The notes: generated by a model not told the origin, from the sequence alone. Positions 1 to 6,461 are shown, counted from the first letter of the stretch. The stretch is 7,826 nucleotides of DNA from an uncultured Ruminococcus sp. (GCA_946188175.1 CAMHUJ010000065.1:1-7826), one strand, 5' to 3'. A program made the numbers and translations.

Positions 1-1428
1 CAGGTGCATCCGGAACGCGTCGGCATCACCGATCTGGAGAAGGCGACGCAGAAAATAAACGAAAAGCCGCTCGGGGATTACCGCAGGCAGACCGTCGGCG
101 GCACGCTCAACGGCGAGGAAAACGGCAGTTATCAGTATTATGATATCCCGAATGATCCGGCGGACATCACCGGCGGCTATCTGCTGCAATTTCAGGTGCG
201 CAGCCGCGCGAAGAACGGCGAATTTGTCACAGACCGCGGCGTTATCTTTGATGTCTGCGCGCCGGAATATGCCTCGAAGGCGCAGACCGAATATATCCGC
301 GGATTTGTGCAGGCGCTGGAGGATGCGATCTATTCCGATACCGGCTGCAACAGCCTCGGAAAGCATTACAGCGAATATTTCGATGTCGATTCGCTCGCGC
401 TCGGGTATCTGATCCAGGAGATCACCGAAAATACGGACGGCTTTACGACGAGCTTCTATTTCTATAAGGACTCCGATCTGACCGGCGACGGCAAGCTGCA
501 TTACGGTCCGGTCTGGGATTTTGACCTTGCGTTTCAGAATTACAGCATGGCGGTCACGGGGACGGACGGTGCGCTGCATTATTCCGTCGTGCCGGAGACG
601 ATCTATGCGCGCTATGTGCCCGTCAGCGGATATTCGCCGGAGACTGCGTCACTGACCGGCATCACCGACCGCTCGTGGATTCTGCGGCTCTGGGCGGATG
701 ATGCCTTTGCGCGGCGCGCTGCGCTGCTCTATGAACAGAAATTCGATGCGTTTCTCACGGCGCTGACCGAGCCTTCCGGCGGCATCATACAGATGCGTGA
801 TGCGATTGCGCCTGCCGCGGAAATGAACCGTATCCGCTGGCATATGTTCGGCGGCAAGCCCTATAAGCCGATCGGTCCGGAGAACGGGACGACCTACGCA
901 GAATGCGTCGATTATATCCGCAGCAATCTGGAAAAGCGGCGTGCTTTTCTGCATGATGCGTTTCTTGCGGAGACCGTGCAGCGCTGTCTTGCCTCACTGA
1001 ACCGTCAGACGACAGGGCGCCTCACGGAATATGATACCGAGGAGCAGAAAGCGGTTTCCGTTCTGAAAAAATCGGTGTCGGACAAGCTGAAAGCGGCAGA
1101 ATCCTCTGCGGCGGCTGAGCAGCTCATGCAGGATGCGGGACGGGAGCTTGCTGCGATTCCGCGTGCATTCCGCTGCGGCGATTTCAACGATGACGGGACG
1201 GTCTCGCTGGAGGATGCGCAGATGCTGCTGATTTACTATGCAGAGACCGTTGCAGGCAATCCCGTGACGGTCAGTGCGACGCAGCAGCGCAACGGCGACA
1301 CCGATCAGAACGGTATGCTGGATGTCGCCGACGCGATGCATATTCTGCTGCACTATACCGCGCAGCTTGCAGGCGAGGACTATCCGCTGCCTGCCACAGA
1401 ACAGAAAACAGCCGCGGAGCCGGAATAA
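1..1428 (+). CDS. CotH-kinase-like secreted protein with C-terminal dockerin (5' truncated)
   Basis: The frame is open from base 1, so the true start and signal peptide lie upstream; the GTG at base 4 is only the first in-frame start-like codon. Codons about 60-180 fit the later part of a CotH fold: a GGYLLQF strand, an NTDGF...SFYFYKD segment and the acidic WDFDLAF motif (codons 172-178), which in CotH kinases carries metal-binding aspartates. A helical, charged linker follows (about 320-390). The end is a type I-like dockerin with two calcium loops, one from D394 (DFNDDGTVS) and one from D433 (DTDQNGMLD). Dockerins bind cohesins on scaffoldins, so the protein probably sits outside the cell on a cellulosome or the cell surface. 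CotH of Bacillus phosphorylates spore-coat proteins; the target here is unknown. The N-terminal nucleotide-binding part is not visible, so activity cannot be judged. The gene is convergent with its right-hand neighbour, 27 bp away. Confidence 0.88.
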   Translation, partial: QVHPERVGITDLEKATQKINEKPLGDYRRQTVGGTLNGEENGSYQYYDIPNDPADITGGYLLQFQVRSRAKNGEFVTDRGVIFDVCAPEYASKAQTEYIRGFVQALEDAIYSDTGCNSLGKHYSEYFDVDSLALGYLIQEITENTDGFTTSFYFYKDSDLTGDGKLHYGPVWDFDLAFQNYSMAVTGTDGALHYSVVPETIYARYVPVSGYSPETASLTGITDRSWILRLWADDAFARRAALLYEQKFDAFLTALTEPSGGIIQMRDAIAPAAEMNRIRWHMFGGKPYKPIGPENGTTYAECVDYIRSNLEKRRAFLHDAFLAETVQRCLASLNRQTTGRLTEYDTEEQKAVSVLKKSVSDKLKAAESSAAAEQLMQDAGRELAAIPRAFRCGDFNDDGTVSLEDAQMLLIYYAETVAGNPVTVSATQQRNGDTDQNGMLDVADAMHILLHYTAQLAGEDYPLPATEQKTAAEPE

Positions 1429-1445
1429 AACCGGTTCTGCGGCTG
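1409..1445. terminator. Bidirectional terminator overlapping the end of the dockerin gene
   Basis: A 15-bp stem (1409-1423 with 1431-1445) contains two G-U pairs and a 7-nt loop, AATAAAA, that includes the TAA stop of the dockerin gene. On the minus strand the stem is followed by TTTTCTGT. On the plus strand it is followed by a weaker T-rich run (CTGTTGTTTCT). One hairpin can therefore end both convergent genes, and its left arm is coding sequence for the last residues (AEPE). Confidence 0.75.
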
Positions 1446-1455
1446 CTGTTGTTTC

Positions 1456-2529
1456 TCAGGATACAAAGGCAATGGCGACAAGAAAGAAGCCTGTCAGGGA
1501 AATGAAAATATAGCAGTAGGGGAATCCGCGGCGGTAGAACATATGCGGATGCTTCGGATTGATGCGGACCGGTACTTCGGTCTGGCAGGGGGCGTTCTTT
1601 ACGACAAGGTATTCCTTGTGGATATATTGCGTTTCATCGAATTCATATGCCCAGAAATGCGCATACAGATCATGATGTGCGCTGCGGTTTGAGTGAATGA
1701 CATGCTGACCGGCACAGGATGCAGTCAGCTGTTCGCGGCAGGTCAGAAGCCGGAATGCAATGAAGATCAGCGGACTGAACAGCAGCACGCCGCCGCATAC
1801 TGCCATAGAAAAAATACGGGTATCGGCAGAGAGCATCCCCGACTGCGCATAGTCGATCAGACACGGCAGAAAAATACCGGATAAAGCGGCAGTGAATATG
1901 CCCCATGTCAAAGCGCCGTCATGCCGCCCGTCCGCTGCAAGGCTGATTGTCAGCAGCAGGCAGCCGAGGGTTCCGGTTCCGCTGCTCAGAATCGCGGCAG
2001 TCTCATCCGTATACACGGACAGAAGCACGCATGCTGCGATCAGAAGCAGTATGCCGAGCCCGCCGCAGACCATGATCCATGCAGCAGGTGTATGCTTCTC
2101 ATAGTTTGCGTCTGATTCTGTGGGCACCTGCGGACCTCTGGCGGTCGGATATGAAACGAGAGAGGCATCCGGTCCGTCCTTCTTCTCGCGCCGGAGCTTG
2201 TCGATCACAACGCCGACCGTCGGGCAGCCGATTGCCAGTACCAGCCCGATCGGGATCAGAAGATCGCTCAGATCGCGCGCGCTGTCATTCAGCCACGCGC
2301 CGACGCAGAATATTATAATGCCGAGAATCATGGAGACTATGACGAAGACAAAGAGCCATTTCGGACCGTCGAGCCGGTTGGCAGGGCGCCCGGTCAGCTC
2401 CGGATGCTGCTGCAAATATGCGCGGAATTCCGCTTCCTCCTCGGGTGTCGGTTTGCGCTGATTGTTCAGCGCGGGGGAAGCGTATACCGGCGGGACGGGG
2501 CTGTTCGGATGATCTTGTTTCTGTTCCAT
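1456..2529 (-). CDS. Seven-helix membrane protein with a soluble C-terminal segment
   Basis: I do not recognise a named family for this 357-residue protein. It starts with a hydrophilic, proline-rich tail (residues 1-56, probably cytoplasmic). Likely membrane helices are at about 58-80, 88-110, 149-172, 180-199, 205-224, 238-262 and 337-355. A charged loop (111-148) separates helices 2 and 3. The 263-336 segment between helices 6 and 7 contains KEYLVVKNAPCQTEVPVRIN and then PKHPHMFY. This resembles the DUF3592 type of domain, in which a value strand is followed by a DP.NP-like turn; that match is tentative. The start is well fixed: AAGGAGGA (minus strand of 2534-2541) lies about 5 nt before the ATG. 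The gene begins 20 nt after the acyltransferase stop, so the two are probably co-transcribed. The function is unknown. Confidence 0.85.
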   Translation of the reverse strand: MEQKQDHPNSPVPPVYASPALNNQRKPTPEEEAEFRAYLQQHPELTGRPANRLDGPKWLFVFVIVSMILGIIIFCVGAWLNDSARDLSDLLIPIGLVLAIGCPTVGVVIDKLRREKKDGPDASLVSYPTARGPQVPTESDANYEKHTPAAWIMVCGGLGILLLIAACVLLSVYTDETAAILSSGTGTLGCLLLTISLAADGRHDGALTWGIFTAALSGIFLPCLIDYAQSGMLSADTRIFSMAVCGGVLLFSPLIFIAFRLLTCREQLTASCAGQHVIHSNRSAHHDLYAHFWAYEFDETQYIHKEYLVVKNAPCQTEVPVRINPKHPHMFYRRGFPYCYIFISLTGFFLVAIAFVS

Positions 2530-2549
2530 GTTGTCCTCCTTGATGTCAG

Positions 2550-3581
2550 TTAAATGAGTGCGGCTTCCAGACCGATCTTTCCGTTGATCGCAGGGGCGGC
2601 GCCGTCCCAGAGAACCTCATAGAGACGGAAGCCGAACCGGAAGCTGTGCATGTGTCTGAGCGCGCCGCTGAGCGGGTGCGACGCATAGCCGCCCCAGATC
2701 AGCACCGGAAATCCCGAGACCGCTGCGACCGACCGCAGAAAGCGTCTGCACAGTGCCGGATCATTGTCTCTGACATAGAGATAGGACACGACGCCGTGCC
2801 GGATCTCGCTTCCGGCAGGCGGAATCTGCGGATAGCCCGTCAGCTGCACCGGCAGCTTTGTGAGCTTATCGCGGGCGCCGTCATATGCGCGGATTTTGTA
2901 GGATTTGGTCTGCTGCTGATCGCCGACAAAGCAGCAGGCGAGCAGCTCGCCGTTTTTGCGGTAGCCGAAGAATCGCTGCCTGCCGAAGCCTGCGGAATCC
3001 GGCTTGCAGGGCGTGAGTGCATACTGCGAATAATACAGATGCATCAGCGTATCAAAGCCGTCCGTGCGCGATTGCAGCGGCAGCAGCTTTTTGTCGCCGC
3101 GGAAGCAGTAGACGGTGTATTTCCCGAGATACCGGTGCGCCGGAAGGCTGCGGTGCTGCTGCTCGAGGATGCGGATAAACCGCGCATCGGATTCGGGTAC
3201 GGCGGTATAGCAGCAGGCACAGCCCGAAAGCTGCGTCCCGAGCAGCGCATACATTTCAGCGGTCTGCCGGAAAGTGCCCTGATAGGCTTTGTGGATCCTG
3301 AGCCGCGGCAGATAGGCACAGCGTGCGGGAATGCCGCCGAGATATTCGGTTCGCAGGATCACGCCGCCGACTGCGGCAAGCCTGCCGATTTCTGCATCGT
3401 CTGCGGTGAAAATGCGCGCATCGTCGCCGTCTGCGCCGTAGGATGCCAGAGGGGATTCACCGCGCAGCTGCTGTACGTCGATGCTGCCGCCGGTGCCGGA
3501 ATGCTCCAGAATACTGCGGATGTTATCATTATCCTGCGGAAGGGCAGGACGCAGGGTCAGTTTGTTGTTTCGGTTCTGCAT
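2550..3581 (-). CDS. GNAT-type N-acyltransferase, probably two tandem GNAT halves
   Basis: The 343-residue protein opens with the usual GNAT beginning (LTLRPALPQDNDNIRSIL, residues 8-25). An acyl-CoA-binding motif A-like stretch follows (LPRLRIHKAYQGTFRQTAEM, about 91-110), with the strand-R.H..YQG-helix pattern. The second half repeats a similar layout: YRKNGELLACCFVG (207-220), HGVVSYLYVRD (262-272) and a final RLYEVLWDG (319-327). GNAT enzymes move an acyl group, often acetyl, from CoA to an amine; no substrate can be read from the sequence. Motif A is weakly conserved, so the CoA site may be degenerate. The start ATG (3579-3581) has GGAG nine nucleotides upstream, and a good promoter lies 38 bp before it. 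It is the first gene of a probable two-gene operon with the membrane protein downstream. Confidence 0.8.
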   Translation of the reverse strand: MQNRNNKLTLRPALPQDNDNIRSILEHSGTGGSIDVQQLRGESPLASYGADGDDARIFTADDAEIGRLAAVGGVILRTEYLGGIPARCAYLPRLRIHKAYQGTFRQTAEMYALLGTQLSGCACCYTAVPESDARFIRILEQQHRSLPAHRYLGKYTVYCFRGDKKLLPLQSRTDGFDTLMHLYYSQYALTPCKPDSAGFGRQRFFGYRKNGELLACCFVGDQQQTKSYKIRAYDGARDKLTKLPVQLTGYPQIPPAGSEIRHGVVSYLYVRDNDPALCRRFLRSVAAVSGFPVLIWGGYASHPLSGALRHMHSFRFGFRLYEVLWDGAAPAINGKIGLEAALI

Positions 3582-3618
3582 CGGAATTCACTCCAATCGG
3601 TACATGCATTCTGCTGCA

Positions 3619-3647
3619 ATTATACCACATTTTCGCAGAAAAAGCAA
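3619..3647 (-). promoter_or_regulatory. Sigma-A promoter of the acyltransferase/membrane-protein operon
   Basis: On the minus strand, TTGCTT (3642-3647) and TATAAT (3619-3624) are separated by exactly 17 bp. A TGTGG stretch lies directly before the -10. The predicted transcript would start near 3612 and have a leader of about 30 nt. The site is almost a mirror image of the coaE promoter at 4055-4083, and the left arm of repeat element A begins just upstream of its -35. Confidence 0.85.
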
Positions 3648-3727
3648 TAATCTCAAGGAGGAAGGAGCAAGGAGGAGGGAGAAAGTGATGATGCGTTAGG
3701 AGTGAGGAGAGAGGAGTGAGGAGTAAA

Positions 3728-3751
3728 GGTATCCGCCTGCTGCGGATGATT
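3728..3751 (+). repeat. GGT-hairpin-GATT module, copy 1
   Basis: GGT, then the stem ATCCGC/GCGGAT with loop CTGCT, then GATT. It is the left module of element A and faces inward. Confidence 0.7.
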
Positions 3752-3793
3752 GGAAATGATTTTTTTACGCTTCACTTTTCACTTACGAACGAT

Positions 3794-3835
3794 CTGCCGA
3801 ATTATCTGGATATAGTCAGATAGTTCGTTAGGCAG
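3794..3835. repeat. Long hairpin in the core of element A
   Basis: CTGCC pairs with GGCAG, and GAATTATCTG pairs with CAGATAGTTC (one U-G pair). A 4-nt bulge (GTTA) lies on the right side and the loop has 8 nt. A smaller palindrome, TATCTA-TACA-TAGATA, follows at 3878-3893. This core has no counterpart in element B. It could be a nested insert or a structured RNA; neither is shown. Confidence 0.6.
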
Positions 3836-3934
3836 CGCTTTCGCACTGTAAAGCAACAAAGAATCTAAGAAACTAAGTATCTATACATAGATAGTAAGAC
3901 AGATTGTTTGTCAGTGAAGAGTGAAAAATATTTT

Positions 3935-3954
3935 GATCGCGGCGCAGCCGCACC
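3935..3954 (-). repeat. GGT-hairpin-GATC module, copy 2 (inverted)
   Basis: On the minus strand this reads GGT, the stem GCGGC/GCCGC, then GATC. Bases 3936-3954 match 6495-6513 of element B at 18 of 19 positions. The one difference lies in the loop. Confidence 0.7.
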
Positions 3955-4054
3955 ACAACTCCTAACTCCTCTCTCCTAACTCCGAACAAACTTCCTCCCT
4001 CCTCCTTGCTCCTTCCTACTTTAACGCCGCCTTCCTACTTCCTCCCTGTATTTG

Positions 4055-4083
4055 TTGCTTTTTCCGCCGAAGTGTGGTATAAT
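4055..4083 (+). promoter_or_regulatory. Sigma-A promoter of coaE
   Basis: TTGCTT (4055-4060) and TATAAT (4078-4083) are spaced 17 bp apart, with TGTGG directly before the -10. Transcription should start near 4090, giving a leader of about 33 nt before GTG 4123. This placement rules out starts further upstream in the same open frame. Over 29 bp it matches the reverse complement of the promoter at 3619-3647 at 25 positions. Confidence 0.87.
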
Positions 4084-4122
4084 ATAGCTGAGGCTAACGG
4101 AAAGGATGTGGGGCGTATCAGA

Positions 4123-6171
4123 GTGAACAGCTATGTCGTCGGGCTGACCGGTCAGACCGGCGCCGGAAAGACAACCGTCAGCCGTCTGTTTGAAGCGGAA
4201 GGCATCGCGGTCATCAATGCGGATACGGTCGCGCGGCAGGTCGTCGCACGCGGCTCATCCTGTCTGTCGGCGATGCAGCGCGTCTTCGGAGACAGTATTC
4301 TTCTGCCGGACGGTCAGATGAACCGGAAAGCCGTCGCAGCGCTGATTTTCAGTGATGAAGCAGCACGGGCGCGGTATCAGGCGATCATTTATCCCTATAT
4401 TACGCGGATGATCCGGCAGCAGGCAGAGAAATTTGCAGAAAACGGCAGCCGCATCATTCTGCTCGATGCGCCGACGCTGTTCGAGAGCGGCATCGACCGC
4501 TTTTGCAGTGCCGTGATCTCGGTGATCGCGCCGCATGATGTGCGCCGGACAAGGATCATCGAACGCGATGCACTGACAGACATACAGGCGGAGCAGCGCA
4601 TGAATGCACAGCATACAGAGGCGTTCTTTCGCGCGCATTCCGATGCGGTGATTGAAAATCACGGAAGCAAATCCGCGCTGTCGGAGACAGTCGGACAGGT
4701 CGTCCGGATGCTGCGGCAGAAGGCGGAAGCATATTATGAATCACAAACAATCGACAAGGAGGAAATCACTTTGGAAAATCAGGATAAAGTCAAGGCGTTG
4801 AAGGAATCTCTGCTGATGCAGAAGAAGAATGCGGCACTGCTGCTCGATGATGCAAAAATCGCAGAATGCGACGCATTTTGCGAAGGCTATAAGACCTTCC
4901 TCGATCACGGCAAGACCGAGCGTGAGGCGGCTGCCTATGCTGCGGCGCTGCTGGAGAAACAGGGCTTCCGTCTCTGGAAGCGCGGCGATGCGGTCAAGGC
5001 GGGCGATAAGATCTATACCTGCAACCGCGGCAAGGCGATCATCGCAGCGGTGATCGGCAGCGAACCGCTTGAGGACGGCATCCGGCTCTCTGCAGCGCAT
5101 ATCGACTCGCCGCGCCTTGATCTCAAGCAGATGCCGCTCTATGAGGACGGTGAGCTTGCGCTGCTCAAAACGCATTATTACGGCGGGATCAAGAAATATC
5201 AGTGGACGGTTCTGCCGCTGGCACTGCACGGCGTCGTTGCAAAGAAGGACGGCTCCGTCGTGCAGATTACGGTCGGCGAGGACCCTGCCGATCCGGTGTT
5301 CTGCGTGACCGATCTGCTGCCGCATCTGGCGCAGGAGCAGGTCAAGCGCACGCTCGGTCAGGGCATCAAGGGAGAGGAGCTCAATCTGCTGATCGGCTCA
5401 CGTCCGTTCCGCAGCGATGAGGGCAGCGAGCTTGTCAAGCTGCGCATCATGCAGATCCTCAATGAAAAATACGGCATTACCGAGGCGGATTTCCTCTCTG
5501 CCGAGCTGGAGATCGTTCCGGCAGGCAATGCGCGTGATCTCGGCTTTGACCGCAGCATGATCGGCGCATACGGGCATGATGACCGCGTCTGCGCATATCC
5601 GTCGCTCGCGGCACTGCTGAACACAGAGCATCCGCAGCATACTGCCGTCGTGATTCTGACCGATAAGGAGGAGATCGGCAGCGAGGGCAATACCGGCTTG
5701 CAGTCGGCATATTTCTATCATTTCATGAAGGATCTGGCTGCTGCATTCGGCACCGAGGCGCATACGGTCTTTGCGAATTCGCAGTGCCTTTCTGCGGATG
5801 TGACCGCGGCATTCGACCCGACCTTTGCCGATGTCAATGACCGCAGAAACTGCGCATTTATCAATTACGGCGTCTGCATGATGAAGTATACCGGTGCGCG
5901 CGGCAAGAGCGGCTCCTCGGATGCGTCCGCGGAGTTCATCGGAAAGATGCGCACGCTCTTTGATGCGGCAGGCGTCATCTGGCAGACCGGTGAGCTCGGA
6001 AAGGTCGATCTCGGCGGCGGCGGCACGGTCGCTGCATACCTCGCAAATCTGAACATTGATACGGTAGATGTCGGTGTGCCGGTGCTCTCCATGCACGCGC
6101 CGTTTGAGGTCGTCAGCAAGATCGACGTCTATATGTGCTACGAAGCAGTTTTAGCCTTCAACCGCTCGTGA
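4123..6171 (+). CDS. coaE: Dephospho-CoA kinase (CoaE) read through in frame into M18 aminopeptidase
   Basis: Codons 1-216 are a complete dephospho-CoA kinase, which adds the 3'-phosphate to dephospho-CoA in the last step of coenzyme A synthesis in the cytoplasm. Visible features (GTG counted as 1) are the P-loop GQTGAGKT (10-17), D34 in INADTVAR, the LDAPTLFESGID motif, and the lid-like RTRIIERDALTDIQAEQRMNAQ. CoaE is normally about 200 residues and ends around the ESQ at codons 206-208. Here no stop follows: the frame runs through a 15-codon bridge into a full M18 peptidase, giving 682 residues. GTG 4123 was chosen because it follows the promoter and leads straight into the usual CoaE beginning; a GTG at 4108 is possible. 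A strong internal ribosome site suggests the peptidase is also made alone. The lost stop could be real or a sequence error. Confidence 0.8.
   Translation: MNSYVVGLTGQTGAGKTTVSRLFEAEGIAVINADTVARQVVARGSSCLSAMQRVFGDSILLPDGQMNRKAVAALIFSDEAARARYQAIIYPYITRMIRQQAEKFAENGSRIILLDAPTLFESGIDRFCSAVISVIAPHDVRRTRIIERDALTDIQAEQRMNAQHTEAFFRAHSDAVIENHGSKSALSETVGQVVRMLRQKAEAYYESQTIDKEEITLENQDKVKALKESLLMQKKNAALLLDDAKIAECDAFCEGYKTFLDHGKTEREAAAYAAALLEKQGFRLWKRGDAVKAGDKIYTCNRGKAIIAAVIGSEPLEDGIRLSAAHIDSPRLDLKQMPLYEDGELALLKTHYYGGIKKYQWTVLPLALHGVVAKKDGSVVQITVGEDPADPVFCVTDLLPHLAQEQVKRTLGQGIKGEELNLLIGSRPFRSDEGSELVKLRIMQILNEKYGITEADFLSAELEIVPAGNARDLGFDRSMIGAYGHDDRVCAYPSLAALLNTEHPQHTAVVILTDKEEIGSEGNTGLQSAYFYHFMKDLAAAFGTEAHTVFANSQCLSADVTAAFDPTFADVNDRRNCAFINYGVCMMKYTGARGKSGSSDASAEFIGKMRTLFDAAGVIWQTGELGKVDLGGGGTVAAYLANLNIDTVDVGVPVLSMHAPFEVVSKIDVYMCYEAVLAFNRS
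4756..4762 (+). promoter_or_regulatory. Internal Shine-Dalgarno site of the aminopeptidase
   Basis: AAGGAGG ends 8 nt before TTG 4771, an ideal spacing. It lies inside the open coaE frame and encodes K-E-E there. Its strength supports independent translation of the peptidase and its choice of the TTG start. Confidence 0.8.
4771..6171 (+). CDS. apeA: M18 family aminopeptidase (type 1), internal start
   Basis: Starting at TTG 4771 this is 466 residues, close to the usual 460-470 of bacterial M18 type 1 aminopeptidases. These are cytoplasmic two-metal enzymes that remove N-terminal residues from peptides. The expected metal and catalytic residues are all visible: H110 and D112 in SAAHIDSPRLDL, D270 in AYGHDDRVCAY, E300/E301 in TDKEEIGSEGNTG, D343 in SADVTAAFDP, and H442 in SMHAPFEVVS. 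The enzyme therefore looks active. Translation can begin here from its own ribosome site (4756-4762), or the domain can be made as the C-terminal part of the CoaE fusion, because both share one frame. It is co-transcribed with coaE from the promoter at 4055-4083. Substrate preference cannot be read. The symbol rests on family resemblance. Confidence 0.88.
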   Translation: MENQDKVKALKESLLMQKKNAALLLDDAKIAECDAFCEGYKTFLDHGKTEREAAAYAAALLEKQGFRLWKRGDAVKAGDKIYTCNRGKAIIAAVIGSEPLEDGIRLSAAHIDSPRLDLKQMPLYEDGELALLKTHYYGGIKKYQWTVLPLALHGVVAKKDGSVVQITVGEDPADPVFCVTDLLPHLAQEQVKRTLGQGIKGEELNLLIGSRPFRSDEGSELVKLRIMQILNEKYGITEADFLSAELEIVPAGNARDLGFDRSMIGAYGHDDRVCAYPSLAALLNTEHPQHTAVVILTDKEEIGSEGNTGLQSAYFYHFMKDLAAAFGTEAHTVFANSQCLSADVTAAFDPTFADVNDRRNCAFINYGVCMMKYTGARGKSGSSDASAEFIGKMRTLFDAAGVIWQTGELGKVDLGGGGTVAAYLANLNIDTVDVGVPVLSMHAPFEVVSKIDVYMCYEAVLAFNRS

Positions 6172-6198
6172 GTTGCGGTATCTGCGATGCATTTGTAA

Positions 6199-6246
6199 TG
6201 AGGGCTCTGCCCTCAAACTCCTGCTTAAGGGATACTATCCCTTAAG
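6199..6246. repeat. Double palindrome downstream of the aminopeptidase gene
   Basis: Two perfect hairpins lie 8 nt apart: TGAGGGC-TCT-GCCCTCA (6199-6215) and CTTAAGGGAT-ACT-ATCCCTTAAG (6224-6246). The second is followed by AATCCCATTTTT, so it may help terminate the coaE/peptidase transcript, although the T-run is late. The pair begins 27 bp after the stop codon. It is unlike the GGT-hairpin modules nearby and may belong to a different repeat type. Confidence 0.6.
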
Positions 6247-6276
6247 AATCCCATTTTTGATATGATGATAAAAAAA

Positions 6277-6314
6277 GCCGCTCGGTTTTCGCGTAACAGC
6301 GTGAATCGAGCGGC
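6277..6314 (-). terminator. Rho-independent terminator (ATPase gene; possibly also the coaE operon)
   Basis: The stem spans 16 positions, with GCCGCTCG paired to CGAGCGGC at the base. It has one mismatch, two G-U pairs and a 6-nt loop. On the minus strand it is followed by seven Ts (6276-6270), the classic form for the ATPase gene to its right. On the plus strand the tail (ATTTCTT) is weaker, so use by the coaE operon is only likely. The ATPase mRNA would carry element B in its 3' untranslated part. Confidence 0.82.
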
Positions 6315-6368
6315 ATTTCTTCCTATATGGAGAAAGTGAGGAGTTAGGAGTGAGAAGATAGGAGTTAA

Positions 6369-6390
6369 GGTGTCCGCTTCGCGGACGATT
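6369..6390 (+). repeat. GGT-hairpin-GATT module, copy 3
   Basis: GGT, then the stem GTCCGC/GCGGAC with loop TTC, then GATT. It sits in the left part of element B and corresponds to copy 1, with an A-T closing pair replaced by G-C. Confidence 0.7.
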
Positions 6391-6438
6391 GAAATATTAT
6401 ATGAAGAAAGTGAAGAGTGAATAGAGAAAAATAATTCA

Positions 6439-6461
6439 AATCATCGCCGTAAGGCGATACC
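6439..6461 (-). repeat. GGT-hairpin-GATT module, copy 4 (inverted)
   Basis: On the minus strand this reads GGT, the stem ATCGCC/GGCGAT, then GATT. The plus-strand loop is GTAA. It is an extra middle module with no counterpart at the same place in element A. Confidence 0.68.

Larger units (their letters stand above)
3655..4020. repeat. Palindromic intergenic element A (MITE/REPIN-like)
   Basis: This fills most of the gene-free gap 3582-4122. A perfect 22-bp inverted repeat bounds it (3660-3681 and 3995-4016). Inside that is a second inverted pair with 24 of 26 positions matching (3699-3724 and 3958-3983). The left arms are purine-rich, with repeated AGGAG; the right arms are the pyrimidine-rich complement. 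Next come inward-facing hairpin modules (3728-3751 and 3935-3954), then a core of about 125 bp with its own hairpins. No protein-coding gene is evident inside. Shared sequence with element B at 6331-6537 (arms, modules and AGTGAAGAGTGAA at 3913-3925 and 6409-6421) marks a repeat family. I see no transposase; a non-autonomous mobile element is inference. Confidence 0.75.

Noticed and set aside
2646..3650. Long plus-strand open frame of 334 codons opposite the acyltransferase gene
   Set aside because: It shows no recognisable domain, has low-complexity RRQ/AA-rich translation, and overlaps a well supported gene and its promoter. It is a GC-rich codon shadow.
3655..4020. CRISPR array or tandem-repeat array
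   Set aside because: The repeats are inverted and nested, not evenly spaced direct repeats with unique spacers, and no cas gene is present.
4006..4122. Extended coaE start at TTG 4006 in the same open frame
   Set aside because: The extension runs through the arm of element A and the coaE promoter, with no ribosome site, and its residues do not fit CoaE.
5398..6096. Minus-strand open frame of 232 codons inside the aminopeptidase gene
   Set aside because: It lies fully inside an intact M18 enzyme and has no domain features, so it is a shadow.
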